Source: Plakobranchus ocellatus
Taxonomy: Eukaryota > Mollusca > Gastropoda > Plakobranchidae
Direction of reading: 5' to 3'
Assembly (NCBI GenBank): GCA_019648995.1
Contig: BLXT01007308.1
Coordinates: forward strand, 1,757,835-1,791,222
Length of the DNA stretch: 33,388 nt
A program made the position numbers and the translations under genes. This document shows positions 1 to 10,491 of this stretch, piece after piece. A model generated the notes under the pieces. It saw only the letters and a list, made by a program, of their open reading frames with translations, ran no database searches and had not been told where the DNA came from. Numbering within the stretch: position 1 is the stretch's first letter; each line of letters begins with the position of its first letter.

Positions 1-929
1 GAGATGATGTAATAGCATTTCTGTCACGCGATTTTTTTATTTGTAGCAGAAAACCATTTTCACGTTACTTACTCTAGTTGTACATGTGATTTTTTAGCTT
101 CGGGCAGAGATTTCAAGCAGGTAAATGAACCTAGATCTAGGTAGAAATTGCACATCCTGTTTGGCATAAAATACTTTAATTGAACGCTTTTGGTTTTCAA
201 TTCAGTCTTTGCAGCCTTTGTGAAAGATTATAGACGAAATTAAATCAAGTGGTTGGTCCTTATTCCTAGTACTGCATGTTGACCGTGTGTTGCCAACCCC
301 CTTCCAGTTTCTTTGTTCTTTTGTGGTCTCTAGAATAATTTTACTTGCATGACTGACAAACCATGTCCTATAAACCTAATGCTGGAGCGTAGCTAAAGAC
401 CGTTTTGTGGCAATAATGAGAATAATAAATTGCTTTTGTCCACTTTGTTGTTTATTGCCCGATTTTTGTATTTGTCGTTGTGCCAACCATGGTTAATTTT
501 TATTTTTCATGTTCACTTTACTTCAAGCTGTATCACTGTCACATCTTGGACATTACTCATTCTTGAATGGCTTAATCTACTTCAGATCTCATTGGCGTTT
601 GTTTCCTTCTTCTCTGTCTTTTTTATTTTTTATAAAACCAGATATCATGCCTTAGTTTTTCAGAAATTGTTCCTTTTTTCTCTTCTTTGGATGATTTGGG
701 TTGCGTCGCCTCGATCTATCTTTAATTCATGTTGATCAGCCTTCATACTGTGTGCTCCAAGGCGGGTTTTAAAGCTAAGGAACAAATGATTGCCTTGAAA
801 AAGACAGTTTATATTCTCAAAAATAGACAGTGAAGGCTCCTTCACACCTTAAGAATCTTATCTGAAACAAACATTGGCGATCATGTTCTTCCACCCAAAC
901 CTATTATCACTTAACCTTATAAAGTAGTT
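1..929. other. Non-coding, nothing recognised
   Basis: T-rich DNA with a 12-bp palindrome CCTAGATCTAGG at 130-141. The open frame at 430-735 has no protein-like features. Confidence 0.6.
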
Positions 930-2255
930 GTCGCTGCGTTTGCCTATTGCCCATGACTTAAGACTTTCAATAAAAGTTATTCGTTGTCTACCTTTACTGC
1001 ATTTGCCGTCAATCTTTCCAGTGATTGCTAAGTGTTCTAATACCTTGTGTCGGCAGATGTGACCAAAAAGACTAGTTTAATTAGTGATCGCTCAAGGTTA
1101 GCCTCTTTCAGAGCCAATTCATTGGACTTTTTTTTCTGCCCATGATATTCTCATCATTCTTCTGATTATCATCATCTCTACTGCTTCTAGTTTTTTCTGT
1201 TCCCTTGTTTATTGTCTAACACTCGCTACCATAAAAAAGTACTGACCATACATATGCTTTCATTACCCTTATTTTGGTTTTCATGCTTATTTCTGTTTGC
1301 CAGTATTGGTTTCATTTTTTTGGAATGTATCTTTGGCCATAATGGCTATTCTTTTACTTATTCCATTTGTGCATCTGCCATCTGATGCGATCAAATAACC
1401 TAGATATTTTAATTTTGTTATCTTATGTTACAAGATTGCACTTGGGATTAGAGAATTTCTTTGAGGTGACGGCACATTCCTTTTTCTTGACATTCAAAGA
1501 AAGGCTCATTCTTTTGCTCTCTAAAACTGTAGTGTCTAAACGTTTTTGGAGTTGTTCGCCAGATTCTGCTATTAAAGCTGTATCATCTGCATCCCTGAGA
1601 TTAAGATTCTTTCCATTTATTTTTAAGACTCAAAACCTAGATTCCTTAAGATTGTTTCACTATATAAGTTAAAAAGATCCGGAGACATAACCCATCCCTG
1701 CTTCATAGATTTGATAGATTTGAAATTGCTATGTTCTCCTTCAATTCTTACAGCTTCAGTTTGATTCCAGTATAAATTTCTAATTACTCTGAAATATTTT
1801 CCATCAATGTCTAATTTTTCTAGCATACAAAACAGCTCAAAATGTTTTACTTCGTCAAAGACCTAAAATAATCAATGAAACAGAGGTGGAGATCTTTTTG
1901 CATTTCTATACACCTTTCCATAAACATTGACAAAGTGAATATTGCGTTTCTAGTCCTTTTATCAGGCATCAAGCCAAACTGTGTTGAAGATATTTCTGGT
2001 CTTAGACTCTTGCGCATTACGTGCATCAAAGCACGTAACAGGATTTTTGTAAAATGGCTCCATCAACTGATTATGCTATGAAATCACATTCTGTTGCTCT
2101 TGGTGCTTTTAGGCTGTACTACAAAAAAACAGATAAACAAAAATCTTCTAGAATTGTACCATTATCGTACATTGCATTAAGTTTTGTTGTCAGATCTATT
2201 CCTATATTATCTAATTTTATTAAATTTTTCACACGATTGAGGAAAAAAAACGGGT
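930..2255 (-). pseudogene. Decayed non-LTR endonuclease-RT fragment (RTE-like?)
   Basis: On the minus strand a fragmented RT reads from about 2250 down to about 930. Motifs in order are a piece like PKAPRATECDF (about 2110), LRPEISSTQFGLMPDKRTRN (about 1960-2015), LHLCFIDYFRSLTK (RT motif A region, about 1850-1890), LYWNQTEAVRIEG (about 1755), MSPDLFNLYSE (about 1665) and DADDTALIAESGEQL (catalytic DD near 1582-1593, with the usual Y now D). RMSLSLNVKKKEC and VLFYGSECWTI follow. Frames change several times and stops are present. It resembles the RTE/CR1-like endonuclease-RT proteins common in molluscs; the exact clade is unresolved. No endonuclease domain is seen upstream. Confidence 0.82.
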
Positions 2256-2267
2256 AAATGTTAACAT

Positions 2268-2286
2268 GGGCCGATTGAATCGGCCC
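2268..2286. repeat. 19-bp perfect inverted repeat
   Basis: GGGCCGATT and AATCGGCCC flank a single G. It lies just beyond the 5' edge of the decayed RT fragment. Confidence 0.8.
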
Positions 2287-2289
2287 TTA

Positions 2290-3760
2290 AGATTTCAAGG
2301 GTAAGCGGAAAAAGAAGCGCATAAATTTCAACGTATTTTTGTTTTAATGAACAAAATCTTTAACTTTCGTCTTGCATGGGCTTTTGTTTTTTTTTTTTCA
2401 TAACCGATTAATTTCATTATAAAAACTCCATTATTCTTCACCCCAAAAGAGCGTGCCGATTAATATTTCAAATCTAAGGAAATTTTAGAGAATAGACTTG
2501 ACATGTCTTCCATTTAGACGAGAATAGAAGAGCTAGGAGTTTTAGGCCCTCTAGCTGTGTCGGTATGGAGATGCCATTGCTGGGCTTGTACCTCAATATA
2601 TGTTACACATCTATGCTTAAGATTTGGTATTTTGACAGGCAGAACTTTTTAAAACTGTCTGCACTTGCCAATATTCATTACCTTTAAAGGAAAAAAGTGG
2701 ATGTTCTTGTCTAAAAAATTGTATGTCAAAATATTTTATAGCCAAGCTTGTGTGGAAGCATGTGAGAATTTCTATGGAGTGAAATGTGAGGATATAAATT
2801 ATGACAAGCAAACCATTTTTTTTTCGCTTTACTTTGTATTGCAATATTTTACTTTTTAAAATTATTTTTCATATTTTTCAAACCAAAACAATACGTAAAG
2901 ACATACTAGCTAAAGAGTGCAAACTTAAACTTTGCCATTTTATTTTCAACAATCCTTCTATATAAACAGCTGCTTTCTATCATACAGAGTTTGAGTCAGG
3001 TTAGGAAAAATGAATGCAAGAAACCTTTTTCTAACTAAGGTATAGCTTTTGAGAAATGGCGAAATCTATCGCTGCTATGAATGAAATTGTAGCGAACTGC
3101 TCGAGTGTTATTCTGTAGACTGCATTTTACATTAATCTCTAATACATTAATTATGCCAGCATTTTTTTTTACGCGTTTAAATATCACAACACGACTGTAA
3201 GTGGTAATGTTACCCAAGTCCCTTTTCCTCTCGCCTCCGTGTGTATTTTAATCAGTATGACACGTATGACAATTATTAGTGGTTGGTTAGCAGAGAGTGC
3301 TTTATTTTATCTTAGCATAGTAAAAGTAATGTGGAAATGTAAGTTTCTAAATGTGGAAGATGTTATAATGCGTCTGTTCGATGAAATGAATTAATATCTC
3401 TTAATAGTTTTGTTTTTAAATTCTAAATTGCCTATAAAATTATGTTTATGCATTTAAATCCTAGGGCGTGCAACTCGGCTTCCTCTTTATCGTGTAGGAT
3501 TTGTTAATTTTTTTCTGTTTAGTGAATCGTGAACTTTAAGAGTGAAATTTGTAGAATTGTGTTTTTTTGTCATAACTGTGTGTGAATTAAGCACAAACTT
3601 TGGAGGCTTTGTAAGAATGAATTCACTGATGAATGACGTGCCTTTTAGTTCTTCAAAACGATCATCTGACATCAATGTGTGACAAGGTCAGCGAGTGCCG
3701 AAAAGTCTGAAATCGCCCATCAGTGAATGATATTTTTATGATCCAATAAGTTTGGTTTTT
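2290..3760. other. Non-coding, nothing recognised
   Basis: AT-rich. Short open frames on both strands lack recognisable motifs. Confidence 0.55.
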
Positions 3761-3761
3761 G

Positions 3762-3865
3762 TTCGAGAGCCTTGGTGGCGTAGGGACTAGCCTATTTGCC
3801 CTGAAAGCTGCAAGGCTTTGGTGACACGGGGCTGACAACCTGAGATGCACTGAGAAAAGATTTGT
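3762..3865 (+). mobile_element. Possible tRNA-headed SINE fragment
   Basis: GGTGGCGTAGGGACTAGCC resembles a tRNA-type box A region. GGGGCTGACAACCTGAGATG resembles a degraded box B plus the CCTGAGAT core of family A. The link is weak. Confidence 0.35.
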
Positions 3866-4321
3866 GTTTTCAAATAGGCAAGCCAAACAAAAGTATATCA
3901 GTTTTAAGATTTCGATATGGATGTGTCATTGTTTTTTTGCATATCGTCTTTTTCGTTATGTATTTAAAATTGCCGGCACTTTTGTTCGTTTGCTGAAGTA
4001 TTAAAAAAATAAAATTGAATGAACAGGCGTATTTTTTGTCTGTATACATTTTTTCACCATAAGAATTGTTGTTTTGCAATAAATGCATCATGTATTGTTA
4101 CCGCTGAAAAAATAATGTCTTGAACTTTCTGGCCCTCTCTCTTCAGCTCAGTTTAATTTTACATTTTTAGATTGAATTTTCTTCGTATATATCTTTTGAT
4201 AGTTTTGAGATACATTTTACATACAAAATCACACTCATGGTTGAACATCAAAATGCATTTTATAAAACTAGCTGACTGCTTTGTTATGCAAGATTAACTC
4301 GTTTTTTCCAGTAATAACAGG

Positions 4322-4410
4322 GGCACCGTAGATAGCAAACCCGTAACATCCTTGCCTGATGGGGGGCAGAAAACCTGAGATCACTTTGTTGTGGGATGGC
4401 TATATGGGCA
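4322..4410 (+). mobile_element. Truncated SINE, family A
   Basis: The 3' part, CCTGAGATCACTTTGTTG then TGGGATGG (4374-4399), matches the SINE at 13949-13974. The 5' part GGCACCGTA then GATAGCAAACCCG looks like the tRNA head with box A deleted. Confidence 0.65.
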
Positions 4411-4974
4411 AAAACGAACTTCCGAAAATACCAGAATTATTGTAAGCATCGCAATGAACATTTTCTAGCAATTGTGACGACATCCTAATTAACTGGATTT
4501 TTACAGTCACGACTTGTAATTTTTTTTCGCTAATTCAAACCACATTATTAGTTTGCACTAATTTTATTTCTTCTGTAAACAGTTGCAATTATAAATATGG
4601 TATTCTGTAAAAGCTTTTGGCATTTGAATGAGGGCGGATTAACCATATAATTTTTGTAGATCCAATAATATGCCAATTTCTAAAATTAAAATTGATACAT
4701 TTTTTAATTTTTAAAATATTTCTGTCAATTACCTGGAAAAATGGTTTCGTAGTTATGTTAACTCCTATTTGGTTCAAATCTATGTTAGTTTTTGTTGGTT
4801 CACAATATGATGTATTAAAGTATCTTAATAATGCGCTCAAAGTATGTAAAAGAGATTGAGAGCCTGACATGGATGTTCATGTATTAATTTTTTCATTCGT
4901 TTGTTTTCGCAATTTTTATTTTGTATCGATTGTTACTTTTGAAGTAATTTTTTATAATTTTCTTCTCCTTACTT

Positions 4975-5190
4975 TTGTAATTTGTAGATTTCATTTTCTT
5001 CTGTTTATGTATTTCGCAGATATCATTTCTTCTGTATGTAGCTGTTAGTTGCATTTTGCACATATTTTCTTTTGCATGTTTTTTAATTTTGCAAATGTCA
5101 TTTTCTTTTGCATAATTATGTATTTTGCAGAAATCATTTCGAGTATACTTTTTTTTTTTTTGCAGATATCCTTACTTGTATACATATAAA
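4975..5190 (+). repeat. Degenerate T-rich tandem repeat (~30-42 bp)
   Basis: The motif (A)TTT(T)GCAGATATCATTTCTT recurs in diverged form at about 4981, 5011, 5053, 5086, 5122 and 5156. The region further 3' (to about 5340) is similar in composition but less regular. Confidence 0.55.
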
Positions 5191-5199
5191 ATTTTTTAT

Positions 5200-6700
5200 T
5201 TTCTACGCTTTCTCTCTGTATACTTTAAAGTATTTTTCGTCTCTTGTGTATATCTTTGTATTTTTTAGTTTCGTGTTTATTTCTTGGTATTTTGCCGATG
5301 TCCTTTAGTTTTTTATTATTTTGTACTTTGCACATTACTTTTTCGCAAATACGTCTTTTCTTTATGTCCCATTATGAATTTTGACAGCATAATGAATAAA
5401 ATGGATATCTCTCAATCCAATTTTTACATCCTATTTTATGGGATATTTTTTTAAATGTCTAAACCAGCAATTGTTGCCGAGTCGCTTTTTGTTTTAGAAA
5501 GTTTTTTTTCTGCAAGTCCATTAAAGTCTGTTCAGCCTAAAAATAGTAAATCAATATGACATTTAAGAAGATCTAAAATAAATTTGCAGAAAATGGGAGA
5601 GTAATGACACAAGCACTAGGATTATTGAAACGGGAAGTTCTTTCATTGTTGAGATATCGCTCTCTAATTTAGCATGAAATTGGGTCTACAGATATTATTT
5701 CTATTCGGCCTTCATCACAACATCGTGTTAGTCGAAGATAACGATTTTGTAAGAAAAAAAAAGTATATAACTATGTTTTTAGTGTGCTTCAACGTGCGCA
5801 AAAAAAGTTATTAGTTTGAACTTGATTAGTTAAAATGATGTTCAACCACAAGGCGCATGAGGTTCTGAAAAAGGCCAAGTTGAAATTATTTTAGCCTCAT
5901 CAATTAATGCTTGAGATTACCTCGCAATGGAAAGGCTAGAAGAGGAAAAAAAATTCACATCTTTAAAGACTACATTGATCTACAAGAAAAAGCCGTGCAC
6001 ATTTTTCGAAAAATAAAATCTTTATATTATTGTCCGTCGCTTTCTTAGATTGGTGTGAAAGCTAAAATTAATGCACTCTGGATTATAATTGGAGAATATT
6101 TTTGATGCAGGCAAGGAGTTGCTTTGGTGACCACCAACTCACAACTCTCAGCATTCAGTCGATAAATTCTCTAAGCAGAAGTTGTTGAACAAGATCTTCG
6201 CGTAGACAAACAACCGTAACTAGAAAGATTGTCATAAACTACATATTATTCCGCCCCTCTATTATTCTCCTAGTTTGTCAGTTAGGCAAAAGGAACATAG
6301 GTGAAAATTATGGACTCTTTTATCAGGAATTTTACCCATCAATAATCACATAAGTATTCAAAAAGTATTAATGAACGCTAATTTTATAAAAGAAAATTGC
6401 TTCCTCAATATTATAAAAGGCTAGTTTTTGTCGGGCAAAAAAATAAAGCCTGATTCAGTTAGAGTATACAATTTTTAACCTGAAGTCTTAAAGGATGGTG
6501 AACTAGTCACACAACATAGTAATTAAAATGTGTTTAGAAATCGGCGTATTTGAAAAAAAAATTGTATTATGAAAACGAAACGACGCAATATCGCATATCA
6601 TTGTAAACTGTTTATCGCTATAGAGTAACAGTAAAGTGGATCCCATGTTTGGTCCAAGTATCGGGGAACCAAGAGTAGGTTCCTGATTGTTTTATGCATA
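5200..6700. other. Non-coding, nothing recognised
   Basis: AT-rich with many homopolymer runs and no open frame of note. The far end adjoins a SINE. Confidence 0.55.
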
Positions 6701-6715
6701 CACGACATTTTGAGG

Positions 6716-6887
6716 TAGTTTGGCGTTTTTTCTCGCCGTTTTTACTTTCGCATGGTCATGAGAGATCTAGTTACCCATTTAGTACTGGGTGGACACAGAG
6801 GAGCAAACTGGTCTGGACTGGGATTCGAAAGTAAAACCTTTCACTTGGTAGCAAACTGCGCTATCAGATACGCCAACGCTCTTCCGT
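6716..6887 (-). mobile_element. tRNA-derived SINE, family B (inverted copy)
   Basis: On the minus strand the head has GTTGGCGTATCTGATAGCGC (box A) and TTCGAATCCC (box B). The body has ACCCAGTACTAAATGGGT, 17 of 18 bases identical to the copy at 13516-13533. It ends in an A-rich stretch with AAGTAAAAACGGCGAGAAA. Confidence 0.72.
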
Positions 6888-6889
6888 TT

Positions 6890-7910
6890 GCTTAAGTGAT
6901 CTAATATAAAACCAGTACTCTTTCATTTGACGAGTTCTAAAGCTGATTTTTTACATTCAAATCCATGCAAAATAAATTGAAATATCGCTCGTTATCATAT
7001 ATCATTTATATATATATATATATATATATAAAACGTAGCACAAATATACACGAAAGAAGTCTTTTTTTTTTAACTAGAAGTAGCAGAGTATGATGATAAA
7101 GTCTACGGTTGTCTTTGAAGAAGCAAGAGCTGACACAACTGTAGGCAACAAAGAAAGTTCTATTTAAATGGCCCCGCCTACGCCAATCATACTCTCTTCA
7201 CGCCAAAACCACTCTACTAAGGGAAATCACTCGCTCTTGAAAATTTCGATCAATCGAGATTTATCTACCAATTAATCGTCACAAATGATGTTTCAAAGCC
7301 CTAGCTGTTTGAAATAAAGGCTTATTAACTCTTTGAAAGTTTCCAAGCAAAGCGAAAAAAAAAAAACACGCCTCCCACCACCCCCCTTGAGATATTGTCT
7401 TGACTTCAATCTGTCTATTTGTGACCTCGATATAGCCTATGCTGAACCTAAGGATTAAAGACTATTTTTTTCGAAATTGTATTTATAAAAAAACATGTTA
7501 GCTATGTCGACCAACCGATATTTTATCTTTCAAACTCTGACGTTCTAATTTTATTGTTTTTGTTGAATTGATGAACATCATTGTTCACATTTTGCATAGG
7601 CCTATAAGTTATCATTACGATAAAAAAAGATTGAAATGGTTTTTCTACATGGTCGGTTAATTTTGATGTTCAGTATATAAAATTATAAATGGGTTTAGGT
7701 AAATTTTTCAGGATTACTTAATAACCACACAAGACATAACAAAAATTACAGAGAAAACCGGTGCATCGAATAGAGGTTTGCATTTCGCATCTTTGAAAAA
7801 TTCAATTCTCATTTTGAGAGTGAACGTTATTTCAAAAGTTTATAAAAAAAATTACTCAATTTAAAGAAGAAAGAAAAAGATACAAAGATAAATCTTTAAT
7901 CTATGCCAAC
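6890..7910. other. Non-coding, only a short (TA)n tract
   Basis: No coding or RNA gene signal seen outside the microsatellite at 7006-7030. Confidence 0.55.
7006..7030. repeat. (TA)n microsatellite
   Basis: Uninterrupted TA dinucleotides. Confidence 0.95.
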
Positions 7911-7911
7911 T

Positions 7912-7994
7912 GCAATCAAATTATTTTCTCTGAGGAATATTATTATTCTGCATACGTAGAAGAATAATATTCCTCAAAAAAAATAATTGATTGC
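7912..7994. repeat. 83-nt near-perfect hairpin
   Basis: Left arm 7912-7944 and right arm 7963-7994 pair over about 32 bp with two mismatches and one bulge, around an 18-nt loop. The inner 14 bp (TGAGGAATATTATT) are perfect. Confidence 0.85.
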
Positions 7995-8157
7995 TCGGGC
8001 TGTTTTTTGTTAGAATACTGCTTTTGTGAGTATGCCCATTCAGTCTCAGCCTGTGCTTTTGTGGGTAAATGCTGTCCTGTCAACTCTACTGCACATAAAA
8101 ATTTTGTTCCAACCGTGTGCAAAGTTATCTGTTCTTTCATCTATAAATGTTTTTTTG

Positions 8158-8710
8158 GTTTTTTTTTTTATTTTATGTGAAAGCATTTCCATTCAGCTTA
8201 TTACACTGCAGTCACATTTTGATCTATGAATTCACCTAACATGTCGGAGTAAGTATTGTTCTTTTTTAAACCGATCATTGCTCTCATTTCTCACATGTCA
8301 CTCCGTTCATCGAACGGGTACCCAGCTAGCTCTAGTGATAGATAACTGCAGAAAACGATTCTCACAAACCCAACACTAAGCTCATTGTAAAAGCATGAGC
8401 TGTTCAACACTTTCATTTTGAGCATGGGAGTGGTGCAGGCAAAATTCCAGGAATTATATTGCGGACGAGTTCCAGGAACATTATGATGTCAGACCTACAA
8501 AAGGATTTCAGATTTGGAATGAAGTTAATTCACATAGGGTGGAGGATCGCGTCCCACGAATGAAATTTTGCAGCTGCTCGCCTCAAAATTGTTCGTTTTT
8601 CCTGGATTATGATATCTCGAAGATGGATACATTTTCTTCTGAAAGAAATGTTCAAATTCATCAAAAGTGAAAGCCATTTCCCCCTGCCAAGAACAATAAC
8701 TCTATCCTTG
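8158..8710 (-). repeat. Dispersed repeat, copy 1 (longer)
   Basis: Its reverse complement aligns with 18610-18880 in two blocks. One holds TCACTTTTGATGAATT, CAGAAGAAAAT and ATCCATC (8610-8695). The other holds GGGTACCCGTTCGATGAACG and CAGTGTAATAAGCTGAA (8158-8325). About 270 bp between the blocks is absent from the other copy. The LINE begins at its far end. No coding content or class is recognised. Confidence 0.75.
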
Positions 8711-8745
8711 GGCTAGCGTCGTTTTCGCGTAGACAGAGTCAATCC

Positions 8746-8841
8746 GGCGGCTGCCAGACAGACTCTTAAGTAATTTTGGCGGCCGCCAGGCAGACTCCAG
8801 AGTGTTTCTGGTGGCCGCTATTTTGACTCTAGAGTCTTTCT
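8746..8841 (+). repeat. 32-bp tandem repeats in LINE 5' leader
   Basis: Three units start at 8746, 8778 and 8810. Each begins GG(C/T)GGC(T/C)GC and contains GACTC 16 bases in. Partial related sequence flanks both sides (CAGAGTCAATCCG before, TAGAGTCACTCTGG after). Repeats in a LINE 5' leader often carry internal promoter activity; that role here is inferred. Confidence 0.7.
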
Positions 8842-9056
8842 AGGGTAGAGTCACTCTGGCGTGCTACAACGGGAGGGCAGCGCTGACCCACGCTGCCCAA
8901 TCGGCTGGTCATTTTTCTTCGAATAGGGCTTCGAGTAGAGGTCCCACACCCTCTGCTGGGAGTATAGCTCCAGGCTGGAATGCCGCGTAAAGTGTCCCCC
9001 TGGTTGGGCTCCGTGGCGGGCGGGGAGCCCTGGAGCTGAATCCTAAAACCCTCCTC

Positions 9057-10453
9057 ATGAATAAAAAAAAACCACCCTCTGAACCCTCCCCACAACCCGA
9101 CGTGGCAAAGAAGCCTTGCACAAAGGCAGCTCGTGGGGCTGCCTCTGTTGCCAGCAAAAGGAAGGCGGAGGACCTTCCTTCTTTGATGAGCATGTCTCCC
9201 TTTGCGGGCTGGTCACCAGTCAAGAAATTTATGGTGATCAGCTCGAAAGGATCTGCGAAGGTGGCCGACAGGTCACCTTTTAAGATCCACAGGGAGTTGA
9301 AGTCGATTCTGGGCGACGAGACCATCGAGGTCACCAAACTTGGTAGTGGTGACCTCATGGTCGAGCTAAAGTCAAACGACCAGGCTAAGAAGCTGGGAGC
9401 AATCGCGGCGTTTCTAGACATCCCTGTGACTGTCAGTCCTCACAAGAGTCTGAACAGTTCCAAGGGAGTAATTCGCAGTCGTGATCTACGGTGTTGCTCG
9501 GAGGGGGAGATGGAAGAGGAGCTGAGTGGCGTCACTCAGCTCGGCGCATCAAGGTGCGTCGGGGTGAGGACACAATTCAGACCGACACCTTCGTCCTAAC
9601 CTTTGACAGCCCGAAGCCACCAAGTAGAATACGTGCGGGGTACCTGACTCTTGATGTCAGACCGTACGTCCCGCTCCCGATGCGCTGTTAAAAGTGCCAA
9701 CGCTATGGCCACGGCAAGGACAGGTGTAAGAAACCTGCTGCTGTATGTGTTAGATGTGGCAAGGGTGGTCATGTCGAACGTGACTGTTCGGCTGACCCCC
9801 ACTGCGTAAACTGCAGAGGAGACCATGCAGCTAGCAGCAAGACCTGTCTGAAGTTCCTGGAAGAACAAGCCATTCTTCGATACAAAGCTGAGAATGGCGG
9901 TGCGTTTCAGCAAGCCCGTAAGGAATTTGTCGTTGAACTCCATAAAACGATTTCAACACGAACTTTTGCTAGTGCCGTCAAGTCCCAACTTCGAACGAAG
10001 CCAGCAGCGCTCCCCAAGGATGGCGGCAGAAGTGCCCCTTCTGCCCCGCCCAAGGGGAAAAAAGCCCAGAAGGATTCTCCGGCTCCCAGTCCCCAGGGAG
10101 CAGCAGAAACCAAAGTACCAGCCAAGCGCAGGGCCGAAAAGTTAAAAAGACAGGAGGCCCCTAGGGAAACAGTCAATCGTTTTGCGCCTCTGGCGATGGG
10201 TGCTGAGGATACTATATCCTCAATCTGGGGGGATTCCTCCACCCCCAGCTCCCCGAGGGCCTCCGCCTCCCCTATGGAGTGCCCTCCCTCCCCTTCCAAA
10301 CCACAATCACCATCCAAATCCCAACCCCCGCCCCCGGCGGAGAAACCCTAAGGTCCTCCGCCTTCCCCTTCGCCTCCCTACTCCTTTACCCCCGAAGTCC
10401 ATGTGACGGAGGGGGTAAAGTCTACAAAAAAGATTAAAGGCTTGGCAGGCTAG
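9057..10453 (+). pseudogene. LINE ORF1 (gag-like, zinc knuckles), broken
   Basis: Starts at ATG 9057 with a basic, proline-rich N-terminus, then a globular segment (FKIHRELKSILGDETIEVTK). The frame changes around 9520-9545, after which RRIKVRRGEDTIQTDTFVLT continues. A TAA at 9689-9691 falls inside the first knuckle (C-X2-C-X4-H-X4-C, KCQRYGHGKDRC). Knuckle two is CVRCGKGGHVERDC and the third is CVNCRGDHAASSKTC. A basic, proline-rich tail has a second stop at 10349-10351 and, read through, ends at 10451-10453. In the I superfamily this protein binds and packages the element RNA. With one frameshift and two stops, no full-length product is possible. Confidence 0.87.
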
Positions 10454-10491
10454 CGAAGGGTGGTCTGCCAAGCAATAAATAGTCTGTGGTG

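Noticed and set aside
2617-2859. Overlapping open frames on both strands
   Set aside because: No protein-like motif, no splice context, AT-rich chance frames.
9907-10406. Antisense and other-frame open frames of 74-136 residues over the LINE
   Set aside because: They are shadows of the GC-rich ORF1 tail; the gag-like frame explains the region.
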